In this document: one piece after another, positions 50,404 through 61,508 of the stretch
Position numbering within the stretch: position 1 is the stretch's first letter
Layout of the letters: the number at the start of each line of letters is the position of its first letter
Source: Geosiphon pyriformis
Taxonomy: Eukaryota > Glomeromycota > Glomeromycetes > Archaeosporales > Geosiphonaceae
Length of the DNA stretch: 64,000 bases
NCBI GenBank assembly: GCA_016748015.1
Contig: JAAOMT010000031.1
Coordinates: 248,001-312,000 of the forward strand
Reading direction: 5' to 3'
The notes under the pieces: generated by a model
The model's database searches: none
What the model was told of the DNA's origin: nothing
Seen by the model: the letters and a program-made list of their open reading frames with translations, nothing else
Position numbers and translations under genes: made by a program

Positions 50404-52090
50404 CTGTAAATCGTTCAGTTGAACCAAAACCTTGAGTTCCTCTCAATTGTTCTCTGTTGTTTACTGATTGTAAACCCGAAATGTTGATTAAGGATAAGTA
50501 AATTGCTTGAGCAATTTTTTTAGCATGTTCAATTTTGAATGGTTTGTCTGTCTCATTTTGTAACATAATGGTAATGTCTCTAGTGTATCCTGCATCTATA
50601 ACTCCTCTTCTAATATTGATTCCTTTGCTTACCAATAATGATCTGGAGGCAATTTGAACCATTGCTCCTGGTAGTATTTCAAGAGCAATTTTGAGATTGA
50701 TTTTTGTTAAGAACTTTGGTTGGATAACCAAAGTATCTTTTCCTGAGTATCTTAGGTCATATCCAGCATCAATTTCGTGTGCTTTTTCTGGTCTGATTCC
50801 TTGGCTATGGTTGTCAAAATATTTAAGTTGTAGAGGTGGTTGCTTTTCAAGAAAATAGATGGGGGTGGTTGGTAGTTCTTTTACTAGTTCAAATACTCCA
50901 AATTCGATTTCATTTTTATCATTCTTATCTGACAGAGGAATGCTAAGAGCATAACATTCTAAACACCATTGGTTATCACAAGGCATAATACATTCTTTAC
51001 ACAATTGAATGTTTATTTGCTTTAATTATTGAATTTGAGCTTCTTTGGTCAGATATGTGTAGCTTGTAATTTGGTGATAGGTTTCTACTTTATCTTCATA
51101 ATTAAATCCAGCTAATTCCATGGTATACTCAATATATTCAGCTTTTTTCATTTGGCAAATATCTTTTTGGGTGGCTCCATTGATTAATGCTATTGCTAGG
51201 TCAAAAATCATTTCAGCATCATGAGGATAATAGTAAAGTTTATTGTGAGCACTGTTGTATGCTGCATTAAATAGTGTTCCTCTTCTGACTTTTTCCGAAA
51301 TTGATAGAGCATATTGACAGGTTTGATCACATACTTCTCCTCTCATTGCAACATCAATCCAGTTGTATTCTTCTGGTAACATATCTCCACATGTAAGGCA
51401 AGGTGTATTGTCCTATTTTTCACTTCTTTTTGGAAATCCAAATCGTTCTCTATGGCATGCTTTGCAAAAGTAACAGGTACGAGTTTCATATTCCTTTTCT
51501 GGAAAAATACATGCTCTCATTGATGAAAGTTTTTTGTTGCAATCTTTGCATTTGAGTAGAATATAGGGTGGTTGTTTCCATGGTTCTGGTGTAGAATATC
51601 TAACTTTTTTCCATCCTCTTGATTCTTCAAAAATCTCCTGTTCTGTTTCTTCAGTCCAATTGGATGTTGATTCAAGAGCCATGTAGGTTTCAGTAAGTGG
51701 CATTTCTTTTTTTTCTTCAAATTCAAATACTGGGGCTTTTTCTGATCATTTGTTAAAAAAACCACAAGTAACAGGTACTATAGTGTGTTGTTCTTGGTAT
51801 AAGATTTTTAGTTCTTGAGTTTCCCAATCTAAGTTTGCATTGGTTTTAAGAAGCCAATCATTTCTGACCAGAACTTGGTATTGGGGTGCATCCATAACTA
51901 ACACTTTGACTGGAATGGTGATTCCATCAATGGTGAATAGAAAATTGTTAATTTCTCCTACTGGTGTCTTCTTCATACCATCTGCTATAACAATTACAGT
52001 TTGGGCTGGTCTGTCAACAGTTTTTTGAAGCTGTTGCATTAGTTGGTAAGTAATAATACTTCCAGTTGATCCACTGTCTAGAATTAATCA
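50404..52090 (-). pseudogene. Element C protease, Cys-rich region and dUTPase
   Basis: Protease active site LILDSGSTGSIIT (about 52075), flap-side TPVGEINNFLFTIDG. The Cys-rich region has LLKCKDCNKKLS, CYFCKACHRERF, PCLTCGDML, CDQTCQY, LCKECIMPCD and WCLECY. A dUTPase with all five motifs follows (about 50800-50404): EIDAGYDLRYSG, QIASRSLLVSKGIN, RGVIDAGYTRDITIMLQN, AKKIAQAIYL and RGTQGFGSTERF. This is the best preserved copy and defines the architecture. Three single stops separate the sub-blocks. Confidence 0.92.
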
Positions 52091-52169
52091 AATGGGTTTT
52101 TCTTTAACTGTAGCTTCAGTGTATATAGCAGTAATAGCTTTTTGTTTATTAGCTACTGCATTACTAAGC

Positions 52170-54175
52170 AAGAATGGTAATTCATTTGCTTCAAATTCGA
52201 ATGGGAATATATCTAAGAGGTTGGCGTTTTGAGCAATTTGAGCTGATGGAATGGTATGGTTGGAAGGGTTTGTTCTTGGTACTGCAGCTTTATTTTCAAA
52301 AAGTGCAGTTTGTTAAAAATTCAATTCTTCAGTCATTGTTAAATAACTGGGTTGAGTGTGAAAGTAATTTGGTCTTTGCTGACTGGAATTTTGGAGAACT
52401 AATTAGTTATTTGGGTTGATTCTATTGTTGTTATTCTGAAATTAATTTTGAGGTGTGAATTGGTTATGTTGAACCAATCTTCTGGTTGGTACTTGATATT
52501 GTTGAGTGGGTTGTGTCTGATATTGCTGAATTGGTAAAGGTTGCTGATATTGTTGCTGCATTGATTGTGGAGCTGGTTGATAGTAATTGTTTTGATTTTG
52601 GGGTCTTGGTGAATAATAAGTTGGTGGTAGAGGTTGGTAATAAGATTGTTGTGATGAAAAATAACGTTGATTACTTCTATTTTGTTGGTCTCTTTGCAAT
52701 TTCCTGCAATCTCGTTTCCAATGTCCTGGAATTCCACAATAATGACAATTTTGAAGTTGGTTGTTAGATGGTGATCCAAAGTTGTTTTGATTGCATTGTT
52801 GTGGGCATTGATATCTTTGTGGTTGTTGCTGCTGTTGTTGTTGGTTTGTAAAATAGCTTTCAACTTTTTTTGTGAGTTGGTCTATTTTCTCTTCAGCTGC
52901 TGAGCTGGTTTCTCCAATTGCAAGGTTTACAAGCTTGGTGTGATTTGTTTCTTCCATTGCCATTTCATAGCTTTTTACATGTCTAATGGCAGTTGCTAAG
53001 TCTACTGAAACATGTGGACAGACTTTCTTAATCAGTTTGTCTTTTAATTCTGCTATAAACTGATCTAGAATTTGAGCATTAGAATAATAGTTATTGGTTT
53101 CTAATTGTCAAATTTGTCTGAAAAGTTTGTTGAATCTTCCAAGATAGGTTATAACAGTTTTAAATGTTTCTTGTTTGATATTGCAAAAGCAATTGCAGAG
53201 AGTGATAGAGGTGTTGTTGTCAGTGAATTGTTGTAAGAAAGCATTTTTGAATGCTTGCCAGTTCTCAAATGGTTCTTCTAAATTTTCAAATCATTCTCCT
53301 GCTGTTCCTTGGAGAAAATAAGGAATTGCTTTGAGCATTTTTGCTGCAATCCAACCATTTACATCCCCTGCTTTTTGAACTTTGTCAAGCCATTCTTGAG
53401 AACTGGTATCATTATTTTTACCTGTGAATTCTGGAATCTTTGCAATGTAAGCAGTTGTCATTTCCTCTTTGTTTTTTGTGGCTTCTCCTTGTTTTGATTC
53501 AGTTTCTTTACTTTCCAAATTTTCTGAATGATCACTTTCATTTTCCTGCAAGTATTCAATAATATTGGTGCTTGTTAATATAGGTTCCTGCTATTGAGTA
53601 GGATTTTTAGGTGACTGAAAATTTTCTGGTCAGAAGAAACAGTTGAATTTGGTGTTTGTGGTTGAGGAAGTAAAATTGGAAATGGTGTAATAGAAAGTGG
53701 TAATTTGATACTGGTTCCTTGTTCAAGTGTTTGCAAGTGTTTGGCAGTTGTCTTTGGTAGTATTAGAGTGTTTGGAGCAGTTTTTGAGTGTTGTTTTACT
53801 TTTTGTTTGTCTTTGTTACTTGTTTCTGTTTCTGATTTAAAGTCAAAAAAGTATTTAGACTGTACTGGGTATTTTTCTTCACAATACTTGATAATGTTGT
53901 AATTGAGTTCTTGAAAGTAGGTGGCAAGTGTCTCACTGTTAAGGTCTTCAGTTCTCAATCGTGAATAGTGTACTAGATTATTGTAGAGGTTGCTTCTCAC
54001 TTTTGAAATGTTGTAATTTCCAAGAAGATAATTGTTAATACGGTTTTCAATGTATTGGTAGAGTGTTTTTTCAACAATTTCAATTCCATCTGGGATGTTG
54101 AATCTCTGCTTGCAATGGGTGTAAATTGACTAATAATACTCTAGAGTTGTTGTGTCTGGTGTGGTCACCACTTTG
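52170..54175 (-). pseudogene. Element C gag with zinc knuckle
   Basis: The N-terminal domain resembles those of A and B (YIENRINNYLLGN). The capsid-like part has WLDKVQKAGDVNGWIAAKML and PYFLQGTAGE, then ILDQFIAELKDKL and RHVKSYEMAMEE. The CCHC knuckle is CHYCGIPGHWKRDC (about 52745-52705). A Gln/Pro/Tyr-rich tail follows. The frame changes once near 53570; stops elsewhere are transition-type. Confidence 0.88.
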
Positions 54176-54204
54176 AAGTTTGTTGTTTGCTGTGTTATTT
54201 TTGT

Positions 54205-54216
54205 GGAAAAGCACCA
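54205..54216 (-). other. Primer-binding site of element C
   Basis: TGGTGCTTTTCC two bases after the 5' LTR on the minus strand. It begins with TGG as expected for pairing with a tRNA 3' CCA; the specific tRNA is not determined. Confidence 0.65.
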
Positions 54217-54218
54217 AA

Positions 54219-55200
54219 TATTACTGGAGGTTTTTGGGTCTCTTTTTTTGAATGTTGTTGATGTTGATTTGCTGTGAATTCACGTTTCCAGGAAGTAGTT
54301 AAACCTCCAGTAACTGAATTTATTTTCAAATTATCTCCTATAATTTGAACTGCTGGGCTTATAAGTGGAATGGCCAATTCCTTGCCAGTTACTTTATGTA
54401 GTTACATTATAGTAAATGTCAACTCTTTTTCAGGAATTGCTTGTCTAGAAGCTCACTAAAAATGTGTAGTTACTTTGCTGTGAAAGTTAACTCTTCTACA
54501 GGAATCTTGTTTATAAGCTACCCTAATTATTATTATAAGAAAATAAAAGAAATGTAAAAGAAATTGAATTTTGTTAAGAGAAACGTTTTCTATCCAGGCC
54601 TGGAGTCACTAACAGTTTTACTGAAATCGGTAGCTAATCAATTTCAAAATGTTAATTGGGTTTTGGGAATTTTTCAAGTGCAATAATTAAAAAATTTGGT
54701 TTTTTAAATTATTTGATATTTATTTTTTTTTTTGTGTGTAAGAATGGTTCTAAGTGATAAATCTAAAGTAAGATACATTTTCTTGAAGAGAAAAGCTCTT
54801 CTTTTATACAACTTGTTGCAGTACTAGTCTATAAACTTGCACTTTTTTTCTTTGCTCAAATTTTGGCAAACTAAAGATACATTTTGATGAACTACAAGTT
54901 ATTTCGCTGAACTATTGATTAATTTGGATGAACTATTCATAATTTCGGCGAATTTCTATAAATTTCGACGAATTTCATATAAATTTCGGCGAATTTTTGA
55001 ATGTTACAAAGTTCAGAGTATTGTGTAATTTAATCATCTTATTTTCTGTTATACTAATTGGGTTATTAATTGAATCATGATATGTGATAAATTGATTAAA
55101 TAATAAGTGATAATTTGAATTGATATTAACATGTTAATTACTGATAGGAATTATAAGAATAATTTCATGCTAATTAATAGCTAAAATTCTACAGGTAACA
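54219..55200 (-). repeat. LTR of element C (5' LTR)
   Basis: 982 bp, TATTAC...GTAACA (first G of TGTTAC changed to A). Closely similar to 45260-46272, lacking one TTCGGCGAA-type unit. Confidence 0.93.
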
Positions 55201-55204
55201 ATGT

Positions 55205-56210
55205 TCTTCCTTGACCAGAAATGTTATTCCACATTTCTTCATCAAGTCGAGTTTCTCCACAAGTAAGACATGGTTTATTGTCTTACTTGCCTTGTTGCTT
55301 TGAATAGTCATATCATTTTTTGTAACATGATTTGCAGTAATAGTGGGTTTGCATCCAGTAATCTTTATTGGACACAATTCAAGCTTCTATAGAAGAAAGT
55401 TTCTTGCCACAATCTTGGCATTTGAGTAAAATATATGGCAGTTGCTTCAGTGGCTTATGTGAGTAGAATCTTTCTCAGCCATTAATTATTTTTTCTGTGG
55501 TGGTGTTTTCCTCTGGTGTGTTTTTTTCCTTTTCTTTCTCTTTGTCATTTCAAGAAAGCACTAATGATAACTTGTTGTGTTTGGTATTGGCCCAAGAAAT
55601 TTGGTAGACTTTTCAGATAAGTCTTCTTTTTTTTTTTTCAATTCAATAAGTGGTATTGGTGTTGTGTTTATTCAAAAGTGATCACACATGGCTGGTACAT
55701 GTGTGTGTTAACTATCCTGGCTGAGTTGAAGCTTTTGCATAGTCCAATTAAGCACTGTGTTGGTTTTGGACAACTAATTATTGCCAACTAGTGCTTGGTA
55801 TTGTGTGGCTTTCATTACCAAGACTTTGATAAGTATAATAATGTCATTGACTTTAAAGGAAAAGTCGTCAATTTTGCCAATAGAAGTTTTGATTGTTTTA
55901 TTGGCTGTAATAATTCTGGTGCTGACAGCTTGATCAACTTAGCAACCTAATTGGTCTATGAGTTGTCATGTGATAATGCTGCCTACTAAACCACTGTCCA
56001 AAATCAGTTTGATTGATTGACTATTAACTGTGGTGTCAGTATACATTGCCATAATAGGTTTTGATTTTAGAACAGCTCTACTGAATAGTGATGTTTCAAT
56101 TAGTTCTTCAAGTTCAAAGGGAAAAATAGTAGTAAGTGATTTGTTTTTAGTAATGGTTGCTGGTGGTATGTTGTTGGTAAGTGGCTGCTTTTGTTTAGCT
56201 TCCAAGTTGT
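55205..56210 (-). pseudogene. Element A protease and first Cys-rich motifs
   Basis: The protease active site reads LILDSGLVGSIIT (about 56005). CxxC remnants follow near 55430-55270. The block continues across element C at 45255. Decayed, many stops. Confidence 0.8.
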
Positions 56211-58362
56211 TGGATGTGGCATCTTCTGAGATAACCAGGAGACTTAAATAGTATTGAAAATTTGAGTTTTGGGTGTATCTGGTTCTTGAATTCTACTGGC
56301 ATGATCCTAATAACTGGTTTGATGAGCTGAGAATTGGTTGATGAACAACCAACACCAATTTTCAGTTTTGAGTAATCTTTGATCTGAAATTTTCTGATGT
56401 CATCTGAGCTGAGTTTGGTGGCAGTATTGGAATTTGTTGAGGTTAATATATTATTTGTGGCTGCAGTTGATAAATAACTGGTGCCAGAGTCTGATAAATG
56501 AGTGGTTAATAAATTGGCAGCTGCATTACTAGTAGGTAATTCGGTTGATATAGTTCTGAATTGGGTTGATATTTTGGAGTTTGAAACTGGCAATTGGGGT
56601 TTTGATATTGATTTCCCAATTATTGGTTATTTATTTTTAACTTGCAGTTGATTTTCAAATCTCCTTGTTTACCACAATAGTGGCAAACATGTGTCTCCTG
56701 CTGCCATTGCTGATTGGTTGATGGTGATGAATATGACTAATTTTGGAAACAATTTGTGTTTTCTTGATTATTGTATTGTTGTGGAAGTTAATAAACTGTC
56801 TAATTGTTAGCTACATATCCCTCTAATTTTTGATTAATGAAATTACTAAATTGTTTCAACTTAGAATTCAATTCAGATGATCCATTTATTACTAGATTGA
56901 CAGTTTGGGCATGGTTAGCTTTGAGTTCAGCAGATTCAAAATCTTTGGTGTGGGTGATGGCTGCTTGAAGATTGACTGAATGTAATAGGTGTACATATTA
57001 GAGAATATTACTACATAGGCCACAAATAAATTGGTTTAAGATTTGTGGCTTTGTGAAATAGTTAGCGTCAATTGTTTAGATCTGGCATAGATTTTGATGG
57101 AAGCATCCCAAGTAAGTGGTGACTGCTTTACTTTCTCCTTGCTTGATGGTGGTAAAGATATTTGCCAAGCAGTTAATACTATTATTGTTACTAAAATATC
57201 TCACGAATTCCAGTTTGAATTCTTAAAAAGTTTGTGATTTGGTCACTAAACTCTAATACTATAAATTGGTAGTATTTTGAAGAAAATATGGAATTGCTTG
57301 AAAGACTCTGTTATCATTCCATTCATTGGCTGTAATGGCTTTTTCTATATTATTTAATCATACTTAGGCATTGTTCTCTTTGCCAGTGAATTTCTCAATT
57401 TTGGTGATAAGTGCGTATATTATTAGTGCTAGTAATAGTTGTTATTGTGGTTGTGGTTGGGGTTGCTGTTGTAGTTGCTGCTGAAGTAGTGGTGAATCAA
57501 TTACAATTACTGGAGATAAGTTTTGTTAATTAATTATGTCAGAGTTTGAATTGTTCTGATTTTTTTGAGTTTGAATATTCAGAGTTTCAATTTCTGGATT
57601 TTTTAAAATCAGGTTTTGCTGAGTTTGAATATTCAGAGTTTCAATTTCTGGATTTTCAACAATCAGATTTTGGTAATTAAATTTCTGATTGTTGTCTTTC
57701 TCTTCTTCTGATTCAGTTACTTTTCATAGACTCGCAGTTTCAAAATCTGGTTGAGGTAGTGGTGATCAAAATTCTAATAATGTTAGTAATCGCAATTTAA
57801 ATTCTTTAAAGTAGTTATTATAGGTTCCCAATAATTCTGCTTTCTTTTGTTTACTTTGAAATGGAAGTTGAACTAATAATGGTTTTGTGTTTGAGGTAGA
57901 TGTGCCTGGTGATAAAATGTTGATAGTGCTTTCAGATATATAGTAATATAATGGATTGGTTGAAGATTTTACTCTTGTTTTTTTCCAAGTAGATGGTTGT
58001 ATTCTTTGTGATATTATTGCTGGTGTTTGTAGTTTTCTTTTGCCTTTGTTTGCATAGATGATTGGGTATTTTTATTGAGTGTGATGTTCAATTTCTTTAT
58101 TGATTTTAGTAAAGATTGCTGTGAAATTATAATTTGCTGATAGGCTGGTATTTTGGATTAATTTGTTGTAGAAATTTCTTCTGGCTGAGTTGGTTTCTAC
58201 TAATACTCCTAGCAAATATGAGATTCTCTCATTAATGTAGAAATTGAAGACTGATTCTGTTGATAGGTGATTGTTGGTTAATCCCAAGTATTGACAGTAA
58301 TGTTGAAACAAAGATTTGGTGAATCTTAGATGGTTTGTTCTTATTTTTTCTGGTTCTGCCAC
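56211..58362 (-). pseudogene. Element A gag (decayed)
   Basis: Begins MAEPEKIRTNHLRFTKSLFQ at 58362, just inside the LTR, with YINERISYLLGV as in B and C. The zinc knuckle near 56695 reads CHYCGKQGDLKINC, so the His is replaced by Asp. Frame heavily broken between 56600 and 58070. Includes TTAATAGT/TTGTTG-rich low-complexity coding near 57420-57480. Confidence 0.82.
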
Positions 58363-58411
58363 TTTTGAATGATTGTATATTGGTGCTAGTTCTCTATAAG
58401 ATTATATCTCA

Positions 58412-58423
58412 CAAGAAACACCA
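58412..58423 (-). other. Primer-binding site of element A
   Basis: TGGTGTTTCTTG two bases after the LTR on the minus strand; same TGGTG start and spacing as element C. Confidence 0.55.
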
Positions 58424-58425
58424 AA

Positions 58426-59374
58426 TTTTACAGGTGATTATTTGGGGTCTCAAATCAAATAACAAACCCATAATTTGGTGCTAATTTGTTTGCTGACATT
58501 GGTAATATCTGTAAGTTGTTTATATCTGAAGATTTTAGTGAAGTTTTTTATATAATGAACAAAGATTTAATTGTTGTTTTAGTAGTCTTTTGGAATCACA
58601 ATTCTATCAAATTTTTTTCTCAACATAATGACTGGTAATCTTTCTGATAAGCTATCCTCAAATCTATGAGTTTTTTATCTTTGTTTCATGGGTTTTTTAC
58701 TAGTTTTTATAACATTTGTAATTTAGTGCTTAATTTTTAATTAATTAGTCAACAACAAAAAATAACAAAAGAAAAAAAATCAAAGAAAGAAAATAAAAAA
58801 AATAAGCCAAGATGATAAATGTTAATATTCTGTCAATAGCCATGATTAAGAGCTATTGTTCCTATGTAATTTAAGTATCAATTACTATTAACATTTAGAG
58901 TTGATAGTGAGCAATTGAATTTGAAATGCCAAAATAAGTATATTTATTGATATTTTGGAATGATATGTTTTTAACTAGAAATGATAACTAATGAATTTTT
59001 GTCTGGAGATTCTCTTTTTTTACTTCTAATACTATTACTATATATACATATTATCTAGTTTTACAGAATTGCTTTGGATTGTCTGTTTTTGCTAGCTATT
59101 ACTTCATTTTCTTACATTATAACTAATTATTCTATGTTATAACACATTATCTAATGTTATTACACATTATTCTGTGTTATTCTGCATTATAATATGTTAT
59201 TCTATGTTATAATGCATTATTCTGTGTTATTCTGTATTATAACATATTATTTTACATTATAATATATTATCCAACATTATTGTGTATTATTCTGTGTCTC
59301 TTCATATTTTGTCACATTTTTCTAGGTTATATTTTTCTTTCTTCTTTTGATTGGCTTTTTTTTTTCAAGTAACA
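58426..59374 (-). repeat. LTR of element A (5' LTR)
   Basis: 949 bp, TTTTAC...GTAACA. The first about 620 bp match the other A LTR. The last about 320 bp instead resemble the U3 end of B LTRs (TTTTACAGAATTGCTTTGGATTG; ATAAYGCATTAT-like units). Confidence 0.85.
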
Positions 59375-60395
59375 AGTATAACAATAGTAAAAAGGGAACT
59401 AAACTCAGAAATTACCAAAAACTTGGCAATTTTAAGAGTAGTTAAATAAAAAAAGCTTATAAATCCAACTAAAAAAACAGTTTTTAAAGACTTATGAGAA
59501 GCAAACTCCATGCAAAAAAGTTTTATATTGTTTTTTAACACCAATTTTATATTCAAAAAACCATGTACAAACTAAAAAACAGCCTTAATATAAGCTAATT
59601 TGATCTTAAAAATAGTATTAAACACCAAAATAGAAACCACTCATTTAGAAAATCTTTAACAACTAATAATAATTTCTTAAACACTACCAATAAAAATATC
59701 AGAAACTAGTGGAAAAATAATTCAGTTTTTATTTGGTTAATCTAGTTCTTAAAAACAAGTGATTTTATAGGAAATAATTGTTTTATTTCTAAAATCAGTA
59801 AGGATCTGCTGAAAAATACCATATTTGGCAATACAGTCAGTAATTAATTTTAATTTATCTTAGATAATATGTCAGATAATGCAACAGAAATTTTATCTAA
59901 GATCTTATTAGAAACCACAAAAGAATCTAATATAACAATAATAAAAACAAACAACTGTTTTTACTTTTTTGGATTTTTGGTTTTTTTGACTATTTTTTTT
60001 AAAAAAATAGTATTAGCAGCACCAGATATAAAAGCTATAAAAGAGAAAACTAGCTTATTAACTAGTCTGTTATTAAAAATTTTTGGGCTCTTAAAAGAAA
60101 TAAAAACAACACTAAGATTAATTCAAATGTGTCTCTTTGAAGAAACTTTAACTGAAAAAAAATTAGCCAAAAATGAAAAAAATATTTTAGTGATTATCAA
60201 AAGCAGTCTTTTATTATCTATATCTAAAAAAAAAGCTTTTAAAACATTCTGTCTAGCAGTTTTTACAACAGAAAAAACTTTTTTGATTAAAAATTTATTA
60301 AGTATTTTAGGAAAGATAACAGATACAGCTTTTTTATTTTTTGCTTTGATTGTAGTCATAAAATTAAGAAGACAAGGAGTTTTTTTTTTAATTAT
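59375..60395 (-). mobile_element. Decayed LINE ORF1 copy (L3)
   Basis: Minus-strand homologue of ORF1 at 25819-26805. MTTIKAKNKKAVSVIFPKI at 60359 matches MTTTRAKSKKAAPDICPKI, and VLKNNIKLFCMEFASHKSL at about 59540 matches VLKDNVKLFCVEFASQQSL. The short leader before the ATG is shared too (CTTCTTAATTTTATGACTAC). Most differences are C to T or G to A. It stops abruptly at gypsy LTR A. Confidence 0.88.
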
Positions 60396-61508
60396 ATTTT
60401 TATTATAATAATTAGTAATAATATTAAATAAAATAACATAAAATAATAAATTTTAATTAATAATAACAGAATAATATAAGAAATAATATAAGATATTAAG
60501 TTTTTTAATATGTATTTATATAAGTAATTTTAATTTAAAAAAAAAGTATTTTTTATTTTAAATTTAATTTTACAAGCTAGTATTTAAATTTTAATTATAC
60601 TTTTTCTTTTAAATTCAATAAATTTTTTTTGAAAACAAAAATTACATAAATTAAATTTTTTATTTTTATTATTAAAGTCTATTTATCTTTTTTTGTTCAA
60701 AGTTAAATATAAATTATTTATGTATTTGGAATTTTAATAACTTAAACCAATTGTTTTTAATTATAATAATTGATAAAATACCAATTTTTTATATTTTTAT
60801 ATTTTTTTGTTTTTATTAAAAATTTTGTAATTAATTTAAAAAAACCAAAAAAAGTACAAAAACAATTTAGTAATTTAATTATTATAACAAAATAATTTAA
60901 CATTAATAACAGTCTTTATAAAAAAAAATTGTTTTTTTGCTGTTTTGGTTTTTCTAATTATTTAAACAACAATAAAAAGAAAAACTAAAAAAATGACAAC
61001 TTAATTACTATTTTGTTAAAGATTTTTAGACTTTTTAAAAGAATAATAATAGTACCAAAAATAATTTAACTAAAAAAAAACTTCCAGCCAAAGACAAATA
61101 AAATTTTTTTAAAAGGTTAAAAGCTTTGTTTCAAAATTATTTAAGAAAAACACTTTGATAATGCCTTGTTTAAACTGTTTTTACAACTGAAAAAACCTCA
61201 TAAGTGGTAAGATTCTAGATTGCTTCTTTTTTCCTTTTTGCTTATTTATTGAATAATTTATTGAAAATTAAATTATTAATTTTAATATTTGAAAATGCAA
61301 AATTATGATATTCAAAAATCATTGATCAAATAATCTAATATCAAAAAAATCCATTTTGAAATATATTGCGAGCAAAATTAATTATCATAAAATACGGATT
61401 CCTTGGAAACTACTATTCCTTTTATATTGAGCATCAAACCGAAATATCCATTGCGATGTCTCTGTTAATTATCTCAAGAATTCACCAAATTCCATTTATG
61501 AACCTTTT
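60396..61508. other. AT-rich intergenic with old repeat words
   Basis: AT-rich with no gene visible. 60945-61050 shares words with 3385-3495 (for example ACAATAAAAA and AACTTAATTACTA). The last 300 bases are the 3' flank of the ITPase gene. Confidence 0.55.

Larger units (their letters stand above)
45260..55200 (-). mobile_element. Ty3/gypsy element C with dUTPase, nested in A
   Basis: LTRs at 45260-46272 and 54219-55200, flanked by ACGT (45256-45259) and ATGT (55201-55204), a 4-bp duplication differing by one CpG transition. Same domain order as B. It is the best preserved copy: gag through RNase H can be followed in essentially one frame from 53551 to 48566, broken only by single stops. 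Integrase is in the +1 frame. Confidence 0.93.
28177..59374 (-). mobile_element. Ty3/gypsy element A, split by two nested insertions
   Basis: Oldest gypsy copy, minus strand. Its LTRs are 28177-29036 and 58426-59374. Its internal part survives in three blocks: 29037-31605 (ORF3, integrase, RNase H), 42818-45259 (RT, dUTPase) and 55201-58425 (Cys-rich region, protease, gag). The blocks join in frame when elements B and C are removed. For example, the PR-side fragment MWNNISGQ at 55201-55240 continues as CNTLCQYIIFINNWV at 45255-45200, matching MWNDVPGR...CQYTILINDWV in element B near 37700-37640. Many stops and AT-shifted codons mark it as the most decayed of the three. No clear target duplication remains (TCAT left, AGTA right). 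Confidence 0.88.

Noticed and set aside
28173-59378. 4-bp target duplication around element A
   Set aside because: TCAT on the left and AGTA on the right do not match; decay or LTR recombination may have erased it.
59869-60408. 179-codon plus-strand open frame
   Set aside because: Complement of the decayed ORF1 on the minus strand; openness comes from lost stop codons in a skewed composition.
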